From: Notoacmeibacter marinus
Lineage (GTDB): Bacteria; Pseudomonadota; Alphaproteobacteria; Rhizobiales; Rhizobiaceae
Length of the DNA stretch: 64,000 bases
Reading direction: 5' to 3'
Assembly: GCF_002238045.1 (NCBI RefSeq)
Contig: NZ_NBYO01000003.1
Coordinates: 372,001 to 436,000 of the forward strand
Shown here: piece by piece, positions 39,148 through 48,559 of the stretch
Layout of the letters: every line of letters begins with the position of its first letter
How positions within the stretch are numbered: the first letter of the stretch is position 1
Notes under the pieces: model-generated
The model's database searches: none
Told to the model about the DNA's origin: nothing
Seen by the model: only the letters and a program-made list of their open reading frames with translations
Position numbers and translations under genes: made by a program

Positions 39148-39582
39148 TCAGAAATGGACGCCCAGACGGAATGGCCCATGCCGTGTGGATGCCGCCACCA
39201 GATAAGCGGTGGACCAGCCGATCAGCAGAAACCCGTTAATGCCTTCGAGGGAGCCAAGAAGTCGCCACTCTTCACCCAGCACCATGTCGCCGTAGCCCAG
39301 GGTGGAAAAGGTGGTGGTTGAGAAATAGAGCGCCGCCTCGAAGGTCTCGCTGACGCCGATCGTCAAATAGACCGCAGCCCACAGCCACACCTCGACCGTA
39401 TGGATCGCAAACAGGCCGAGCACGATGAAGAGCATGGCGCTCGTTCGCCCGAAGCGGCGCTGGTGAAACGGCAGCCAGCGTAGAATTGCGGTCATGGAGC
39501 GCGTCAGCACGATCAGTCCCACCGTGTGGATCAGCACCGTTCCGGCGATGACTGCCGTTCCGAGCGAGAGAGTGGCCAGCAT
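39148..39582 (-). CDS. Two-TM potassium channel family protein
   Basis: 144-aa membrane protein. An N-terminal pair of helices precedes a pore module (Ion_trans_2): pore helix and selectivity filter FSTLGYGDMVLG, then a final helix GINGFLLIGWSTAYLV. The filter sequence L-G-Y-G-D indicates K+ selectivity. No cytoplasmic regulatory (RCK) domain is present. It lies 96 nt after the Atm1 exporter in the same direction. Confidence 0.85.
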   Translation of the reverse strand: MLATLSLGTAVIAGTVLIHTVGLIVLTRSMTAILRWLPFHQRRFGRTSAMLFIVLGLFAIHTVEVWLWAAVYLTIGVSETFEAALYFSTTTFSTLGYGDMVLGEEWRLLGSLEGINGFLLIGWSTAYLVAASTRHGPFRLGVHF

Positions 39583-39678
39583 TTTCCGTCTTCCCTGAAC
39601 CGTCTAATCGATGGAGGACCAGACCCCTATCACTGCCAGATGCCACCACATGTCCACAAGATCGCAGCAGGCGCACCG

Positions 39679-41559
39679 TCAGTGTGCGGGCGACTTCCGA
39701 ACGATCACGCCCATCTCGTCCTTCTCCTGCGCGCGGCGCAGCCGCTCTTCTGCCTCGCTGGCTTCCTGCTGGCGGTTCCACATATCGGCGTACAGGCCGC
39801 CTTGCGACATGAGGTCACGGTGGGTGCCGCGTTCGGCGATCCGCCCGTCGCGCAGTACGATGATCTCGTCCGCATCGACGATTGTCGAAAGCCGGTGTGC
39901 GATGATCAGCGTGGTGCGATCCTTCGACACCATATCGAGCGAGGTCTGGATCTCCTGCTCGGTATGGGTGTCGAGCGCGCTGGTCGCCTCGTCGAGGATA
40001 AGGATCGGCGGGCTCTTCAGAATGGTTCGGGCGATGGCGACGCGTTGCTTCTCACCGCCGGAGAGCTTCAGGCCACGTTCGCCGACCATCGTGTCGAACC
40101 CGTCCGGCAGGCCGCGAACGAAGTCCGCGATCTGCGCCAGTTCGGCGGCGCGGACGACTTCGGCCTCCGTTGCCGCAATGCGCCCGTAACGGATGTTGTA
40201 GGCAATGGTGTCGTTGAAGAGAACCGTGTCCTGCGGCACCATGCCGACCGCTGCACGCAGGCTGCGCTGGGTCACGTCGCGAATATCCTGACCGTCGATG
40301 GTGATCGCCCCAGACTGGATATCGTAGAAGCGGTAGAGCAGACGGCTGATCGTGCTTTTGCCGGCACCCGACGGTCCCACAATGGCGATGGTCCGGCCTG
40401 CCGGTACCTCGAAGCTGATGCCCTGCAGGATCGGCCGGTTGGCGTCATAAGCGAAATGCACATCGTCGAAGCGGATCGCGCCGTTCTGAACCTCCAAAGG
40501 GGTGGCATCGGGCGCATCGGTAATCTCTTCCGTGACGTCCATCAGGCCGAACATCTGCTCCAGATCAGCCAGGCCCTGGCGAATTTCGCGATAGACGAAG
40601 CCGATGAAGTTGAGCGGCACAGCCAGTTGCATCAGGATCGTGTTGATGAAGACGAAATCGCCGACGCTTTGGGTGCCCTCACGCACGGCAAGCGCGCTCA
40701 TGACCATGACAACCGCCATGCCGATGCCGAAAATCAGCGCCTGGCCGAAATTGAGCCATCCGAGCGAGGTCCAGATACGCGTAGCGGCGACCTCATAGCG
40801 CGCCATGGAGCGGTCGAACCGGGCCGCCTCCATATCCTCATTGCCGAAATATTTGACGGTCTCGAAATTCAGCAGACTGTCGATGGCCTTGGTGTTCGCA
40901 TCGTTGTCGGAATCGTTCATGTCGCGGCGGATTGCGATCCGCCAGTCGGAGGCGCGAACGGTGAACCATGTATAGGCGCAGATGGTCAGGCCGATCACCA
41001 CGACATACCAGACGCCATAGGCCAAGCCGAAAATAGCGGCCACGATGGCGAATTCCAGAATGGTCGGCAGTGTGTTCAGAATGGTGAAGCGGACGATGGT
41101 CTCGATGCCCTTGGTGCCGCGCTCGATAATACGCGACAGCCCGCCCGTCCGCCGTTCCAGATGGTAGCGCAGGGACAGTTTGTGCATGTGGACGAAAGTC
41201 TTGTAGGCCAGTTGCCGGACCGCGTGCTGGCCGACGCGGGCAAACAGGGCATCGCGCAACTGGTTGAACCCCTGCTGGGCGATCCGCGCAATATTGTAGC
41301 CGAGCACGAGCGCTACGGGACCGGCCACTGCGAGCGGCAGCCAACCGGGCGCGCCATCGCCATCGGCGGCCAGTTCATCGGTCGCCCATTTGAAGAAATA
41401 AGGCACGGCGATCAGAACCAGCTTGGCGATGACCAGAAAGACCGTGGCCCAAGCCACCCGCCATTTCAGGTCGGCGCGATCTGACGGCCACATATAGGGC
41501 CACAGATTTTTCAGCGTCTGGAGGGTCGATCCGCGATCGGCCGATACGGTCGTGCTCAT
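39679..41559 (-). CDS. Atm1/HMT-type ABC exporter (heavy metal or glutathione-sulfur)
   Basis: Half-transporter of 626 aa: six-helix ABC exporter domain followed by one ATPase. Atm1-specific segments are visible: LERRTGGLSRIIERGTKGIE, DSLLNFETVKYFGNE, and the ATPase with Walker [10 protein letters not shown] near 391, signature LSGGEKQR near 496 and Walker B ILILDEATSALD. Known bacterial Atm1 proteins export glutathione conjugates and metal-glutathione complexes and protect from heavy metals. The ATG overlaps the arsR stop (ATGA), so a Cys-rich ArsR regulator is co-translated with it. Confidence 0.92.
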   Translation of the reverse strand: MSTTVSADRGSTLQTLKNLWPYMWPSDRADLKWRVAWATVFLVIAKLVLIAVPYFFKWATDELAADGDGAPGWLPLAVAGPVALVLGYNIARIAQQGFNQLRDALFARVGQHAVRQLAYKTFVHMHKLSLRYHLERRTGGLSRIIERGTKGIETIVRFTILNTLPTILEFAIVAAIFGLAYGVWYVVVIGLTICAYTWFTVRASDWRIAIRRDMNDSDNDANTKAIDSLLNFETVKYFGNEDMEAARFDRSMARYEVAATRIWTSLGWLNFGQALIFGIGMAVVMVMSALAVREGTQSVGDFVFINTILMQLAVPLNFIGFVYREIRQGLADLEQMFGLMDVTEEITDAPDATPLEVQNGAIRFDDVHFAYDANRPILQGISFEVPAGRTIAIVGPSGAGKSTISRLLYRFYDIQSGAITIDGQDIRDVTQRSLRAAVGMVPQDTVLFNDTIAYNIRYGRIAATEAEVVRAAELAQIADFVRGLPDGFDTMVGERGLKLSGGEKQRVAIARTILKSPPILILDEATSALDTHTEQEIQTSLDMVSKDRTTLIIAHRLSTIVDADEIIVLRDGRIAERGTHRDLMSQGGLYADMWNRQQEASEAEERLRRAQEKDEMGVIVRKSPAH

Positions 41560-41897
41560 TCAGTAGCGCTTTCTGTTTTGTTCGCCAGCGACGCCGTCGT
41601 TCCGGAGGGAGCAAGGTCGATGATCGCCGCGCCAGTTTGGCGCAGCACATCGGCGGCCGTGTCGGACAGGCGATACTGGCTTGCCGTGCCGGCATGCCGG
41701 CGCTCGATCAGCCCCGCTTCGAGAAGAACGCGCAGATGCTGCGATGTCGTGCTTTGGGCCAATCCGGTCAGATCGGTCATCTCACCGCAACAGGCGCAGT
41801 CGCACCCGCACAGCTGACGGAGAATCTCCAGGCGGGCGGGATGCGCCAACGCCGCCAGTGTCTTGCTGATATCGGCGATCGCTGATCCCATCTTCAT
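41556..41897 (-). CDS. ArsR/SmtB-type regulator with Cys cluster
   Basis: 113-aa winged-helix repressor-type protein: LAHPARLEILRQL, recognition helix AQSTTSQHLRVLLEAGL, and beta wing RRHAGTASQYRL. Five cysteines lie within eight residues (positions 30-37, C-x-C-x-C-x-C-C), at the place of the metal-sensing ELCVCDL loop of ArsR, suggesting a metal(loid) or thiol sensor. The ATG at 41897 gives the usual N-terminus. Its start codon lies inside a 15-bp-arm palindrome (41885-41922), and a TATAAA just upstream could be a -10 box producing a leaderless transcript. Coupled to the Atm1 exporter. Confidence 0.9.
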   Translation of the reverse strand: MKMGSAIADISKTLAALAHPARLEILRQLCGCDCACCGEMTDLTGLAQSTTSQHLRVLLEAGLIERRHAGTASQYRLSDTAADVLRQTGAAIIDLAPSGTTASLANKTESATE

Positions 41898-41922
41898 CGT
41901 CTTTATACGATGAAGATGGGAT
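41885..41922. promoter_or_regulatory. Perfect 38-bp palindrome over the arsR start: candidate operator
   Basis: Arms ATCCCATCTTCATCG (41885-41899) and exact complement (41908-41922) around an 8-bp centre that contains TATAAA on the minus strand. The arsR ATG lies in the left arm. A repressor bound here would cover the -10 region and start codon. As RNA from the upstream LysM gene it would also form a 15-bp hairpin without a U-tract. Confidence 0.6.
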
Positions 41923-41960
41923 TGCAAACCATCGGTCGACTTTGCGACCGAGAGGTCGTC

Positions 41961-44723
41961 TTACTTGTCGGTGTCCGAAATCAACCGCGATCCGAGCCCG
42001 TCGAGATCGGCAGTGCGTCCATCCGGCCCTTCCTCCGGAAGGCGAAGACGCATTCCGGCTCGCAGATCGTCCGGGCGGACAACTTTTCCCGTCTCGACAT
42101 TGACGAAGTCGGCGTCTTTCGCGTCCGGCCCGTAGAGGCGGCGGGAGAGCGAACGGACCGTATCGCCGGGACGCACCTCGAAGACGGGAGGCATCGCGGG
42201 CAACATCACATCGGGCTCCGCTTCCGCACTATCCAGACGGTCGCCGTCTTCCGTATCGGTCGCGACCCCTGACGAAGCATCCGAGGAGGCCGGATCTGCC
42301 GCTTCGTCCGCTGCGTCGTTTCGATCGATCGCCGACGCGGCGTCGGATGAGGGCGCCTCCGCATCGGCCATGTCGGTCTCAGCCGCGTTCGATTCTGTAT
42401 CCTGCGCCGCCGCCCCTTCGGGTTCATCTGCTTCTTCATCGGCCATCATGCCACGCAGGGCACTGCCGGCGCGTTCCACGGCGGACCGCGCGCGTTCGAA
42501 GGCCGAATCGGACGCAGCCGGATCGTCCTCGCCGGAAGCGGTTTCCGCGCTCATAGCGTCAGCGGTGCTATCGTCGGCCGCGCGGCCGTCCTCACCGCCC
42601 ATTTGCGAATCGGAAGACAATGCCGTTTCCGGCTGTTGGTTCTCGCGGGCTGCAGAGGCCGAACTTTCATCCGTGTCGGCCGTATCCGAAGGTGCCGTTT
42701 CGCCGCCCGGACCATCTTCCGAAGAGGTCGCCGGATCCATCGGTTCAGATGGTTCGGTTTCCGCCGGCGTCTCGTCCGTTGTTGCGGCAGGGGACGCATC
42801 ATCAGCACCTTTCCCCGCCGGTGTCTGCTTCGCGGTCACCGCCTCTTCCTGCAACGGAGCTGGCGCGGGTGTCTCGTCCGGGTCCGTTGCCTGTGTTTCC
42901 TCCGGCACTGGGGCGGTGGCTTCGCTTTCGCGGTCGGCCTTCGCGCCATCGGACGCATTGACCATGACTTCCGCGGCATCGGAGGCCGTCCGGTTCGCCA
43001 TTTCGGGATCAGTGGAGGGCAGTTCCGCAATGGCGGTCATCCGTTCGCCGGCAGTCCGCTCGAACGAGGAAACGAGCGTCTGCTCGACCGCGCCCCCCTC
43101 ATCGAGCATCTCGATACGAAGCGGCACCTTGCCGACAGGAATTTCAGCCTCGACCTCCATGAGGAAGCGGCCGCTCTCATTGACCTGGACCTCTCCGATC
43201 TCCGTCTCGCCGACAAAAACACGCAACCGTGTCTGCGGCGCGGCGGAGCCGGTCACGAAGACCGAACCACCGTCGATTTCGACAGCCTCCACCAGAGGGG
43301 TCGCCGGTGAGGACATCGCTTCGGCCGGTTCATCAGTTGTTTCCGCGGGCGTCGTCACCGGCTCGGCTGTTTTGTTCTGCGCCCCATCCTCGGCGGTCGC
43401 GGCCGTATCCGCCGAAGCCATATCCGTCGACTGCGACGGGGTCAGCGTCTCATCGGGCACCGGTTGTTCCGCTGGCATGCTCTCCGAGACGGACACCTCG
43501 GTGCCGGATGCCTCTTCGTCCTTCTCTTCGCTGGCGACCGGGGCGTCTTCAATTTCCGTAGGCCGATCGGCATCGGTTGCAGGCGCATTATCGGCACTGT
43601 CCGTTGGGGTCGTGTCGGCGGCCTCAATATCCGCCGGAGCAACTGCAACCTCTTCACTATCCACTTCGGAACTGTCGGGCGACATCGTCGATTGCTGTTC
43701 GTCAGCCGCGCCAGCGGTGTCGGAGCCCTCGGTCGACGACCGATCCGCATCACCTTCGCGCGGGTCTGCTCCAGCAAGGTCGCCTTCGACCGCCGCGTTC
43801 ACATCGGGCGCTGGCGAAACATCCCGCCGACCGGTCGCCGCCTCTTCCTCCTGTGTCGAGGCCGGCTCGGACCCGGCATCAGATGCCGCCGCAATTTCAG
43901 CGTTGGCACCGACATTGTCACCGGGCGTTTGGCCGTCATCAGGAACAGTCGCAGGCGGATCAGATAGATCGGGCTTAGCCAGGACATCGCGGCTTTCGTC
44001 CGTGATGCTGTTCGTCGCCTCCGCCCGCCATGCACCGTCGGTCTCTTCGGGCACGTTCACAACGGTTGTTTCCGGCGAAACGACCAGCGTGCCGCCTTCC
44101 GTCTGCGAGCGCAACGTCAGGCTGGTCTCACCATCCGTCATCGGCTTGTCGGTCTCGATCGAAAAACGACCATCGGCATCGGCATCGCCCGTGGCGAGAA
44201 CCGCGTCGCCGGCCAGCAATTCCACCGGCGTCTCGGCCGGTGCGCTGCCCGATACGACGATGCGACCGTCATCTTGGGGCGCAATCGCCTCGAATGCGAA
44301 ACCCTCAATGATGTCGGAGTCGCCATCGCTCGTCGAGGCCACTTCCTGTTTGTCCGAAGCCTCAGCGGGTTTGTCGGGTGATTCGCCGTCCGTCGCTGCG
44401 CGGCCCGCATCGGCGCTGGTGTCGACGACGGGCCCGGCATCGGCGAGAACTGTCGTATCGTTCCCCGGCTCCGCAGCCTTGTCCTGTTGCGCCGATCCCG
44501 CCTCGTCATCACCGTCAGGCGTGGCGGCGGCGCCAGCGCCTTCCTCGTCAGAAACCCCGTTTTTCTGGGTATCCAGGGCGATTTCTTCGCCACTGAGAAG
44601 CTGGCGCAGCGTATTCTGGCTCAGCAGGTCGCCGATCTTCCGGTCTGTCGAAACGGCCGTTAGCCATACCGCCCCGAGAAAGCCAATGGCAAACAAGACA
44701 ATGGCAAAGAGTAGCCGGCCCAT
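41961..44723 (-). CDS. Large acidic LysM-domain envelope protein with two Ig-like modules
   Basis: 920 aa. Residues 4-24 are one membrane helix, so most of the protein should be periplasmic. Residues about 145-225 and 478-560 are beta-rich repeats of one type (GRIVVSGSAPAETPVELLAG and GSVFVTGSAAPQTRLRVFVG), each ending in a GRF motif, resembling bacterial Ig-like domains. Residues 848-897 are a LysM peptidoglycan-binding domain (VRPGDTVRSLSRRLYG-like). The rest, over 600 residues, is Ala/Asp/Glu/Ser/Thr/Pro-rich and predicted disordered. Shorter proteins of this layout occur in rhizobia. Function unknown; the size and charge suggest a spacer between membrane and murein. Confidence 0.85.
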   Translation of the reverse strand: MGRLLFAIVLFAIGFLGAVWLTAVSTDRKIGDLLSQNTLRQLLSGEEIALDTQKNGVSDEEGAGAAATPDGDDEAGSAQQDKAAEPGNDTTVLADAGPVVDTSADAGRAATDGESPDKPAEASDKQEVASTSDGDSDIIEGFAFEAIAPQDDGRIVVSGSAPAETPVELLAGDAVLATGDADADGRFSIETDKPMTDGETSLTLRSQTEGGTLVVSPETTVVNVPEETDGAWRAEATNSITDESRDVLAKPDLSDPPATVPDDGQTPGDNVGANAEIAAASDAGSEPASTQEEEAATGRRDVSPAPDVNAAVEGDLAGADPREGDADRSSTEGSDTAGAADEQQSTMSPDSSEVDSEEVAVAPADIEAADTTPTDSADNAPATDADRPTEIEDAPVASEEKDEEASGTEVSVSESMPAEQPVPDETLTPSQSTDMASADTAATAEDGAQNKTAEPVTTPAETTDEPAEAMSSPATPLVEAVEIDGGSVFVTGSAAPQTRLRVFVGETEIGEVQVNESGRFLMEVEAEIPVGKVPLRIEMLDEGGAVEQTLVSSFERTAGERMTAIAELPSTDPEMANRTASDAAEVMVNASDGAKADRESEATAPVPEETQATDPDETPAPAPLQEEAVTAKQTPAGKGADDASPAATTDETPAETEPSEPMDPATSSEDGPGGETAPSDTADTDESSASAARENQQPETALSSDSQMGGEDGRAADDSTADAMSAETASGEDDPAASDSAFERARSAVERAGSALRGMMADEEADEPEGAAAQDTESNAAETDMADAEAPSSDAASAIDRNDAADEAADPASSDASSGVATDTEDGDRLDSAEAEPDVMLPAMPPVFEVRPGDTVRSLSRRLYGPDAKDADFVNVETGKVVRPDDLRAGMRLRLPEEGPDGRTADLDGLGSRLISDTDK

Positions 44724-44847
44724 CGATTCGTCTCCCGCCCCTTGAAGGCTTAACGTTTCGTCACTACGAGGCTTAGCCTGCCAGGCGCGCCGAGAAAAGG
44801 TTTGGGCACGGTTCGTGCCGCAAGAGGGTGGGGAAAAGGAAAACGCA

Positions 44848-45453
44848 ATGAATCGATCAATTTGCGTCTATTGTGGATCGAGCGACGGCATCGATCCCCG
44901 GTTTCTCGATTCCGCCTATGCGCTGGGCGAGCAGATGGCCGATCGTGGTTACGGCCTCGTTTTTGGCGGCGGCATGCGCGGTCTGATGGGCGCCGTGGCA
45001 CAGGGTGTGAAGGCAAAAAACGGACATGTCACCGGAATCATTCCGGAATTTCTTTTGAACCGGGAAAAGGGCGACGGCGACGCCTCGCTCTTCGATGCCT
45101 ATCACGTCGTCCAGACCATGCATGAACGCAAGCACATGCTGTTCGATAAGAGCGACGCTTTCGTCGCGCTGCCCGGCGGCATCGGCACGCTGGAAGAGAT
45201 CGTCGAGATCATGACCTGGGCGCAGCTCGGCCATCACGAAAAACCGATGGTTTTCGCCTCAATCCAGAATTTCTGGTCGCCGATGGAGCGCCTTTTATCG
45301 CATATGTCGACCGCCGGTTTCATCCATTCAGCCGACAGGCTGCAGCCCATCACGGTGCCGACGGTGGACGAGATTCTTCCCGCAATCGAGGCGGGCTGGT
45401 CCGAAACAGCCCGCCGAAAGGGGCGCGACGCCGCACCGATCGAAAAGCTCTGA
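44848..45453 (+). CDS. LOG family protein (TIGR00730 type)
   Basis: 201-aa Rossmann-like protein. The LOG signature is present: CVYCGSSDGIDPRF at the start, GLVFGGGMRGLMGAVA, the Arg/Lys in MHERKHMLF, and PGGIGTLEEIVE. Homologues are cytokinin riboside 5'-monophosphate phosphoribohydrolases or general nucleotide monophosphate hydrolases. ATG at 44848 follows AAAAGGAAAA. The next gene starts 70 nt downstream on the same strand. Confidence 0.93.
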   Translation: MNRSICVYCGSSDGIDPRFLDSAYALGEQMADRGYGLVFGGGMRGLMGAVAQGVKAKNGHVTGIIPEFLLNREKGDGDASLFDAYHVVQTMHERKHMLFDKSDAFVALPGGIGTLEEIVEIMTWAQLGHHEKPMVFASIQNFWSPMERLLSHMSTAGFIHSADRLQPITVPTVDEILPAIEAGWSETARRKGRDAAPIEKL

Positions 45454-45523
45454 GCGCAGCGACTTGCCGGCGAAGCCACCGGCTTTATCTGCGCTGCCAC
45501 CATCATCCAAAAAGTGCAAGACC

Positions 45524-47068
45524 ATGAAATCCACCAAGGCGAAGCTCGAAATCCGCAATGCGACGGCGGAGGATATCGACGAGATCGTCGATCTGTCGCG
45601 GCGGGTCTATCCCGTGGAAACGCCTTATACGCGCGGAATGATCCGCGGCCATATCAACGCCTTCGGGCGAGGCCAGTTCGTCGCGACCTATGAGGGCAAG
45701 GTGGTCGGCTATGCGGCAACGCTGCGCGTCAAGGAACGCAAGGCGTTCGGCCAGCACGACTGGATTCAGATCACCGGCGGCGGCTATGCCTCGACGCATG
45801 ACGGCAATGGCGACTGGATGTACGGTTTCGAGGTCATGGTCGATCCGGCGCGGCGACGCCTGCGTATCGGCAAGCGCCTCTATGACGCACGCCAGGCGCT
45901 TTGCGTCGAACTGGATCTGAAGGGCATCGCATTCGGCGGGCGGCTCGCCGGCTATGCCAGAAAGCGCAAGGCCTTTCCCGATCCGGACCAGTATCTCATC
46001 GCCGTTGCCAAGCGCGAAGCGAAGGACCCGACGCTCGATTTCCAGATCCGTGCGGGTTTCGAACCCGAGCGTGTGCTGCGTCTCTATAATCGGGAGGACA
46101 AGGCGTCCGATGGGCACGCCGCGCTGATGATCTGGCGCAACCCCTATTACGATCCGAAGCTCGACAACCAGCCGGTGACCCGCCTCGATCCGGAAGTCGT
46201 TCGCGTCGTTTCGGTGCAGATGGAGGCGCGGACACTGAAGGACACGGAGGAATTCTACCAGGCGGTGGATTACTTCGTCGATGTCGCGTCGGAATATGAA
46301 GGCGATTTCGTCGTCTTTCCAGAGCTTTTCACGCTGCAGCTTCTATCCTGCGAACCGGAGGAGCTGGCGCCCGATGCCGCGATTCAGCGGCTGACCGAGC
46401 ATACCGAAGAGTTCACCACCCGGCTGCGCGACATGGCGGTCAAACGCAACATCAACATTATCGGCGGCAGCCACCCGACAATCGTGGAAGATGGCGACAT
46501 TCACAACATCGCCTATGTTTTTCTTCGCGATGGCTCTGTCCATTCGCAGGAAAAGATCCACCCGACGCCGGACGAACGGACCTACTGGAACATTCATGGC
46601 GGCGATTCGGTGGAAGCCATCGAGACCGATTGCGGGCCGATCGGCGTGATGATCTGCTACGACAGCGAATTCCCGGAACTGGCGCGGCGGCTGGCCGATC
46701 AGGGCGCGCGTATCCTTTTCGTGCCCTACAACACCGATACGCGCCACGGCTATTGGCGCGTGCGCTATTGCTGCCAGGCCCGCACCATCGAGAACCAGTG
46801 CTACGTCGTGACCTCCGGGATGACGGGCAACCTCGCCAATGTCTCCAATCTCGACATTCAATGGGCCGAAAGCGGCATCTTCACGCCGTCGGATTTCCCA
46901 TTCGCGCGGGACGGCATCGCCGCGCTCGCCAGCGAGAATGTCGAGCAGGTCTCAGTAGCCGATCTCAACCTCAACTCGGTGACATGGGCGCGCGCCAAGG
47001 GCTCGGTTCGCAATATGCGCGACCGGCGTTTCGATCTCTACCGCACCATCTGGAGCGATGGCGGCTGA
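45524..47068 (+). CDS. GNAT acetyltransferase / carbon-nitrogen hydrolase fusion protein
   Basis: 514 aa in two domains. Residues about 1-210 form a GNAT fold (LEIRNATAEDIDEIVDLSRR; acetyl-CoA loop RRRLRIGKRLYDAR). Residues about 222-510 form a nitrilase-superfamily amidase with Glu in VVFPELF, Lys in QEKIHPTPDE and nucleophilic Cys in MICYDSEFPE. Both sites look intact. Such fusions are known in many bacteria, but the substrate is not established; the arrangement suggests amide hydrolysis linked to acylation of the same kind of molecule. ATG at 45524 precedes the GNAT start. Confidence 0.92.
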   Translation: MKSTKAKLEIRNATAEDIDEIVDLSRRVYPVETPYTRGMIRGHINAFGRGQFVATYEGKVVGYAATLRVKERKAFGQHDWIQITGGGYASTHDGNGDWMYGFEVMVDPARRRLRIGKRLYDARQALCVELDLKGIAFGGRLAGYARKRKAFPDPDQYLIAVAKREAKDPTLDFQIRAGFEPERVLRLYNREDKASDGHAALMIWRNPYYDPKLDNQPVTRLDPEVVRVVSVQMEARTLKDTEEFYQAVDYFVDVASEYEGDFVVFPELFTLQLLSCEPEELAPDAAIQRLTEHTEEFTTRLRDMAVKRNINIIGGSHPTIVEDGDIHNIAYVFLRDGSVHSQEKIHPTPDERTYWNIHGGDSVEAIETDCGPIGVMICYDSEFPELARRLADQGARILFVPYNTDTRHGYWRVRYCCQARTIENQCYVVTSGMTGNLANVSNLDIQWAESGIFTPSDFPFARDGIAALASENVEQVSVADLNLNSVTWARAKGSVRNMRDRRFDLYRTIWSDGG

Positions 47069-47191
47069 CGGCAGAAAGCACGTCTGCGTCACCCAACCGT
47101 CATCGAACCGCAAAGCGGCCGTCATCATCGGCATTCTAGATTGAAGCCGGACGGGCATGATCCCGTCCCTTTTTCTTAGAGGGAGCCTGAT

Positions 47192-48463
47192 ATGACCGCA
47201 TTGCGCACCGCGCTTGCCGCCGCAACCATTCTTGCCGCCGGCCCGGCCTTCGCACAGACCGACGATGCGAAGACCGACACGACCAAGACAACGATCGAAG
47301 CGCCGGCCGTCGGCACCATCACCTATGGCGTCCGCCCGGCCTATCTGGTCGACATCATGGATGAAGGCGAGTTGAAGACGAAGCTTCAGACCTGCCTTTC
47401 CAACACACCCAAGCAATCGGACTGGTCCATCGGCCATCGCGGCGCGATGCTGGCCTTCCCCGAACACACCGCCGAGAGCTATATCGCCGCGGCGCGCATG
47501 GGCGCCGGTATCGTCGAATGCGACGTGACCTTCACCAAGGATCACGAACTGGTCTGCCGCCATGCGCAGAACGATCTTCACACCACCACGAACATCCTGG
47601 CCACCGACCTTGCCGAAAAGTGCACCACCGGCTTCACGCCCGCTTCGGGCGATGCGGACGCTTCCGCCGAGTGCCGCGCCTCCGATCTGACGCTGGCCGA
47701 GTTCAGGACGCTGGCGCCGAAACAGGATGCGGCCAACAAGAAGGCGACCACCACCGAAGAGTATCTGGACGGCACGCCGAATTACCGCACCGATCTCTAC
47801 ACGCCCGGCGCGCGCCTCGTGACCTTCGCCGAATCGGTCGAACTGATGAAGCAGCTCGGCGTGAAGATGACGCCGGAACTGAAGAAGCCGTCTGTCGAGA
47901 TGCCGTTCGATGGCTTCAGCCAGGAACAATATGCCCAGAAGATGATCGACGAACTGAAGGCCGCCGGGATGAACCCGTCCGATGTGTGGCCGCAATCCTT
48001 CGAGATCGAGGACATCCGCTACTGGATCGCGAACGAGCCGGAATTCGGCAAGCAGGCCGTCTATCTGGACGACCAGTACGACAATGAAGGCTTCGACATT
48101 GCCGACCCGTCGACCTGGGAACACAAGTTCGAAGACCTGAAAGCCGAGGGCATCAATTATATCGCGCCGCCGATGTGGATGCTGGTCAAGGCCGAGGGCG
48201 ACAAGATCGTAGCCAGCGAATACGCCAGGATGGCCAAGGATGCCGGCCTCACCATCATCACCTGGACGGCCGAACGGTCCGGCAATCTGAACGAGGGCGG
48301 CGGCTGGTACTTCCAGACCATCGCCGAGGCGACCAATGACGATGGCGACGTCATGAAGCTGATCGACGTTCTCTACAACGAAGTGGATGTTGCCGGGCTC
48401 TTCTCCGACTGGCCGGCGACCACCACCTTCTTCGCCAATTGCATGGAACAGGCCAGCAACTGA
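47192..48463 (+). CDS. Periplasmic glycerophosphodiester phosphodiesterase family protein
   Basis: 423 aa with a signal peptide ([15 protein letters not shown]). The GDPD active site is visible: [18 protein letters not shown] with the catalytic His and metal Glu, [18 protein letters not shown], and [10 protein letters not shown]-like IITWTAERS near the C-terminus. The family hydrolyses glycerophosphodiesters to glycerol-3-phosphate and an alcohol. An insertion of about 90 residues (with four Cys, residues 145-230) is typical of this periplasmic subgroup. Start has AGAGGGAGC upstream. Confidence 0.9.
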   Translation: MTALRTALAAATILAAGPAFAQTDDAKTDTTKTTIEAPAVGTITYGVRPAYLVDIMDEGELKTKLQTCLSNTPKQSDWSIGHRGAMLAFPEHTAESYIAAARMGAGIVECDVTFTKDHELVCRHAQNDLHTTTNILATDLAEKCTTGFTPASGDADASAECRASDLTLAEFRTLAPKQDAANKKATTTEEYLDGTPNYRTDLYTPGARLVTFAESVELMKQLGVKMTPELKKPSVEMPFDGFSQEQYAQKMIDELKAAGMNPSDVWPQSFEIEDIRYWIANEPEFGKQAVYLDDQYDNEGFDIADPSTWEHKFEDLKAEGINYIAPPMWMLVKAEGDKIVASEYARMAKDAGLTIITWTAERSGNLNEGGGWYFQTIAEATNDDGDVMKLIDVLYNEVDVAGLFSDWPATTTFFANCMEQASN

Positions 48464-48477
48464 GGTCTATCCGTTTC

Positions 48478-48508
48478 GTGTCGGCGCGACCAATCGTTGC
48501 GCCGACAC
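48478..48508 (+). terminator. Hairpin after the glycerophosphodiesterase gene
   Basis: GTGTCGGCGC / GCGCCGACAC, perfect 10-bp stem with an 11-nt loop, 15 nt after the stop. No T-run follows, so termination efficiency is uncertain. Confidence 0.55.
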
Positions 48509-48559
48509 GCCGATTCGTCCCACCCAAGGCCGCCGCTTGTCGCTGCTGCGGCCTTCGGA

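Noticed and set aside
39526-41484. 652-codon plus-strand open frame opposite the Atm1 exporter
   Set aside because: Shadow frame without domains, whereas the minus strand has a complete ABC exporter.
42370-44745. 791-codon open frame on the plus strand opposite the LysM gene
   Set aside because: Product is Ser/Ala/Val low complexity created by the Asp/Glu/Ala/Ser-rich codons of the opposite strand. The minus-strand frame has a membrane helix, Ig-like modules and a LysM domain.
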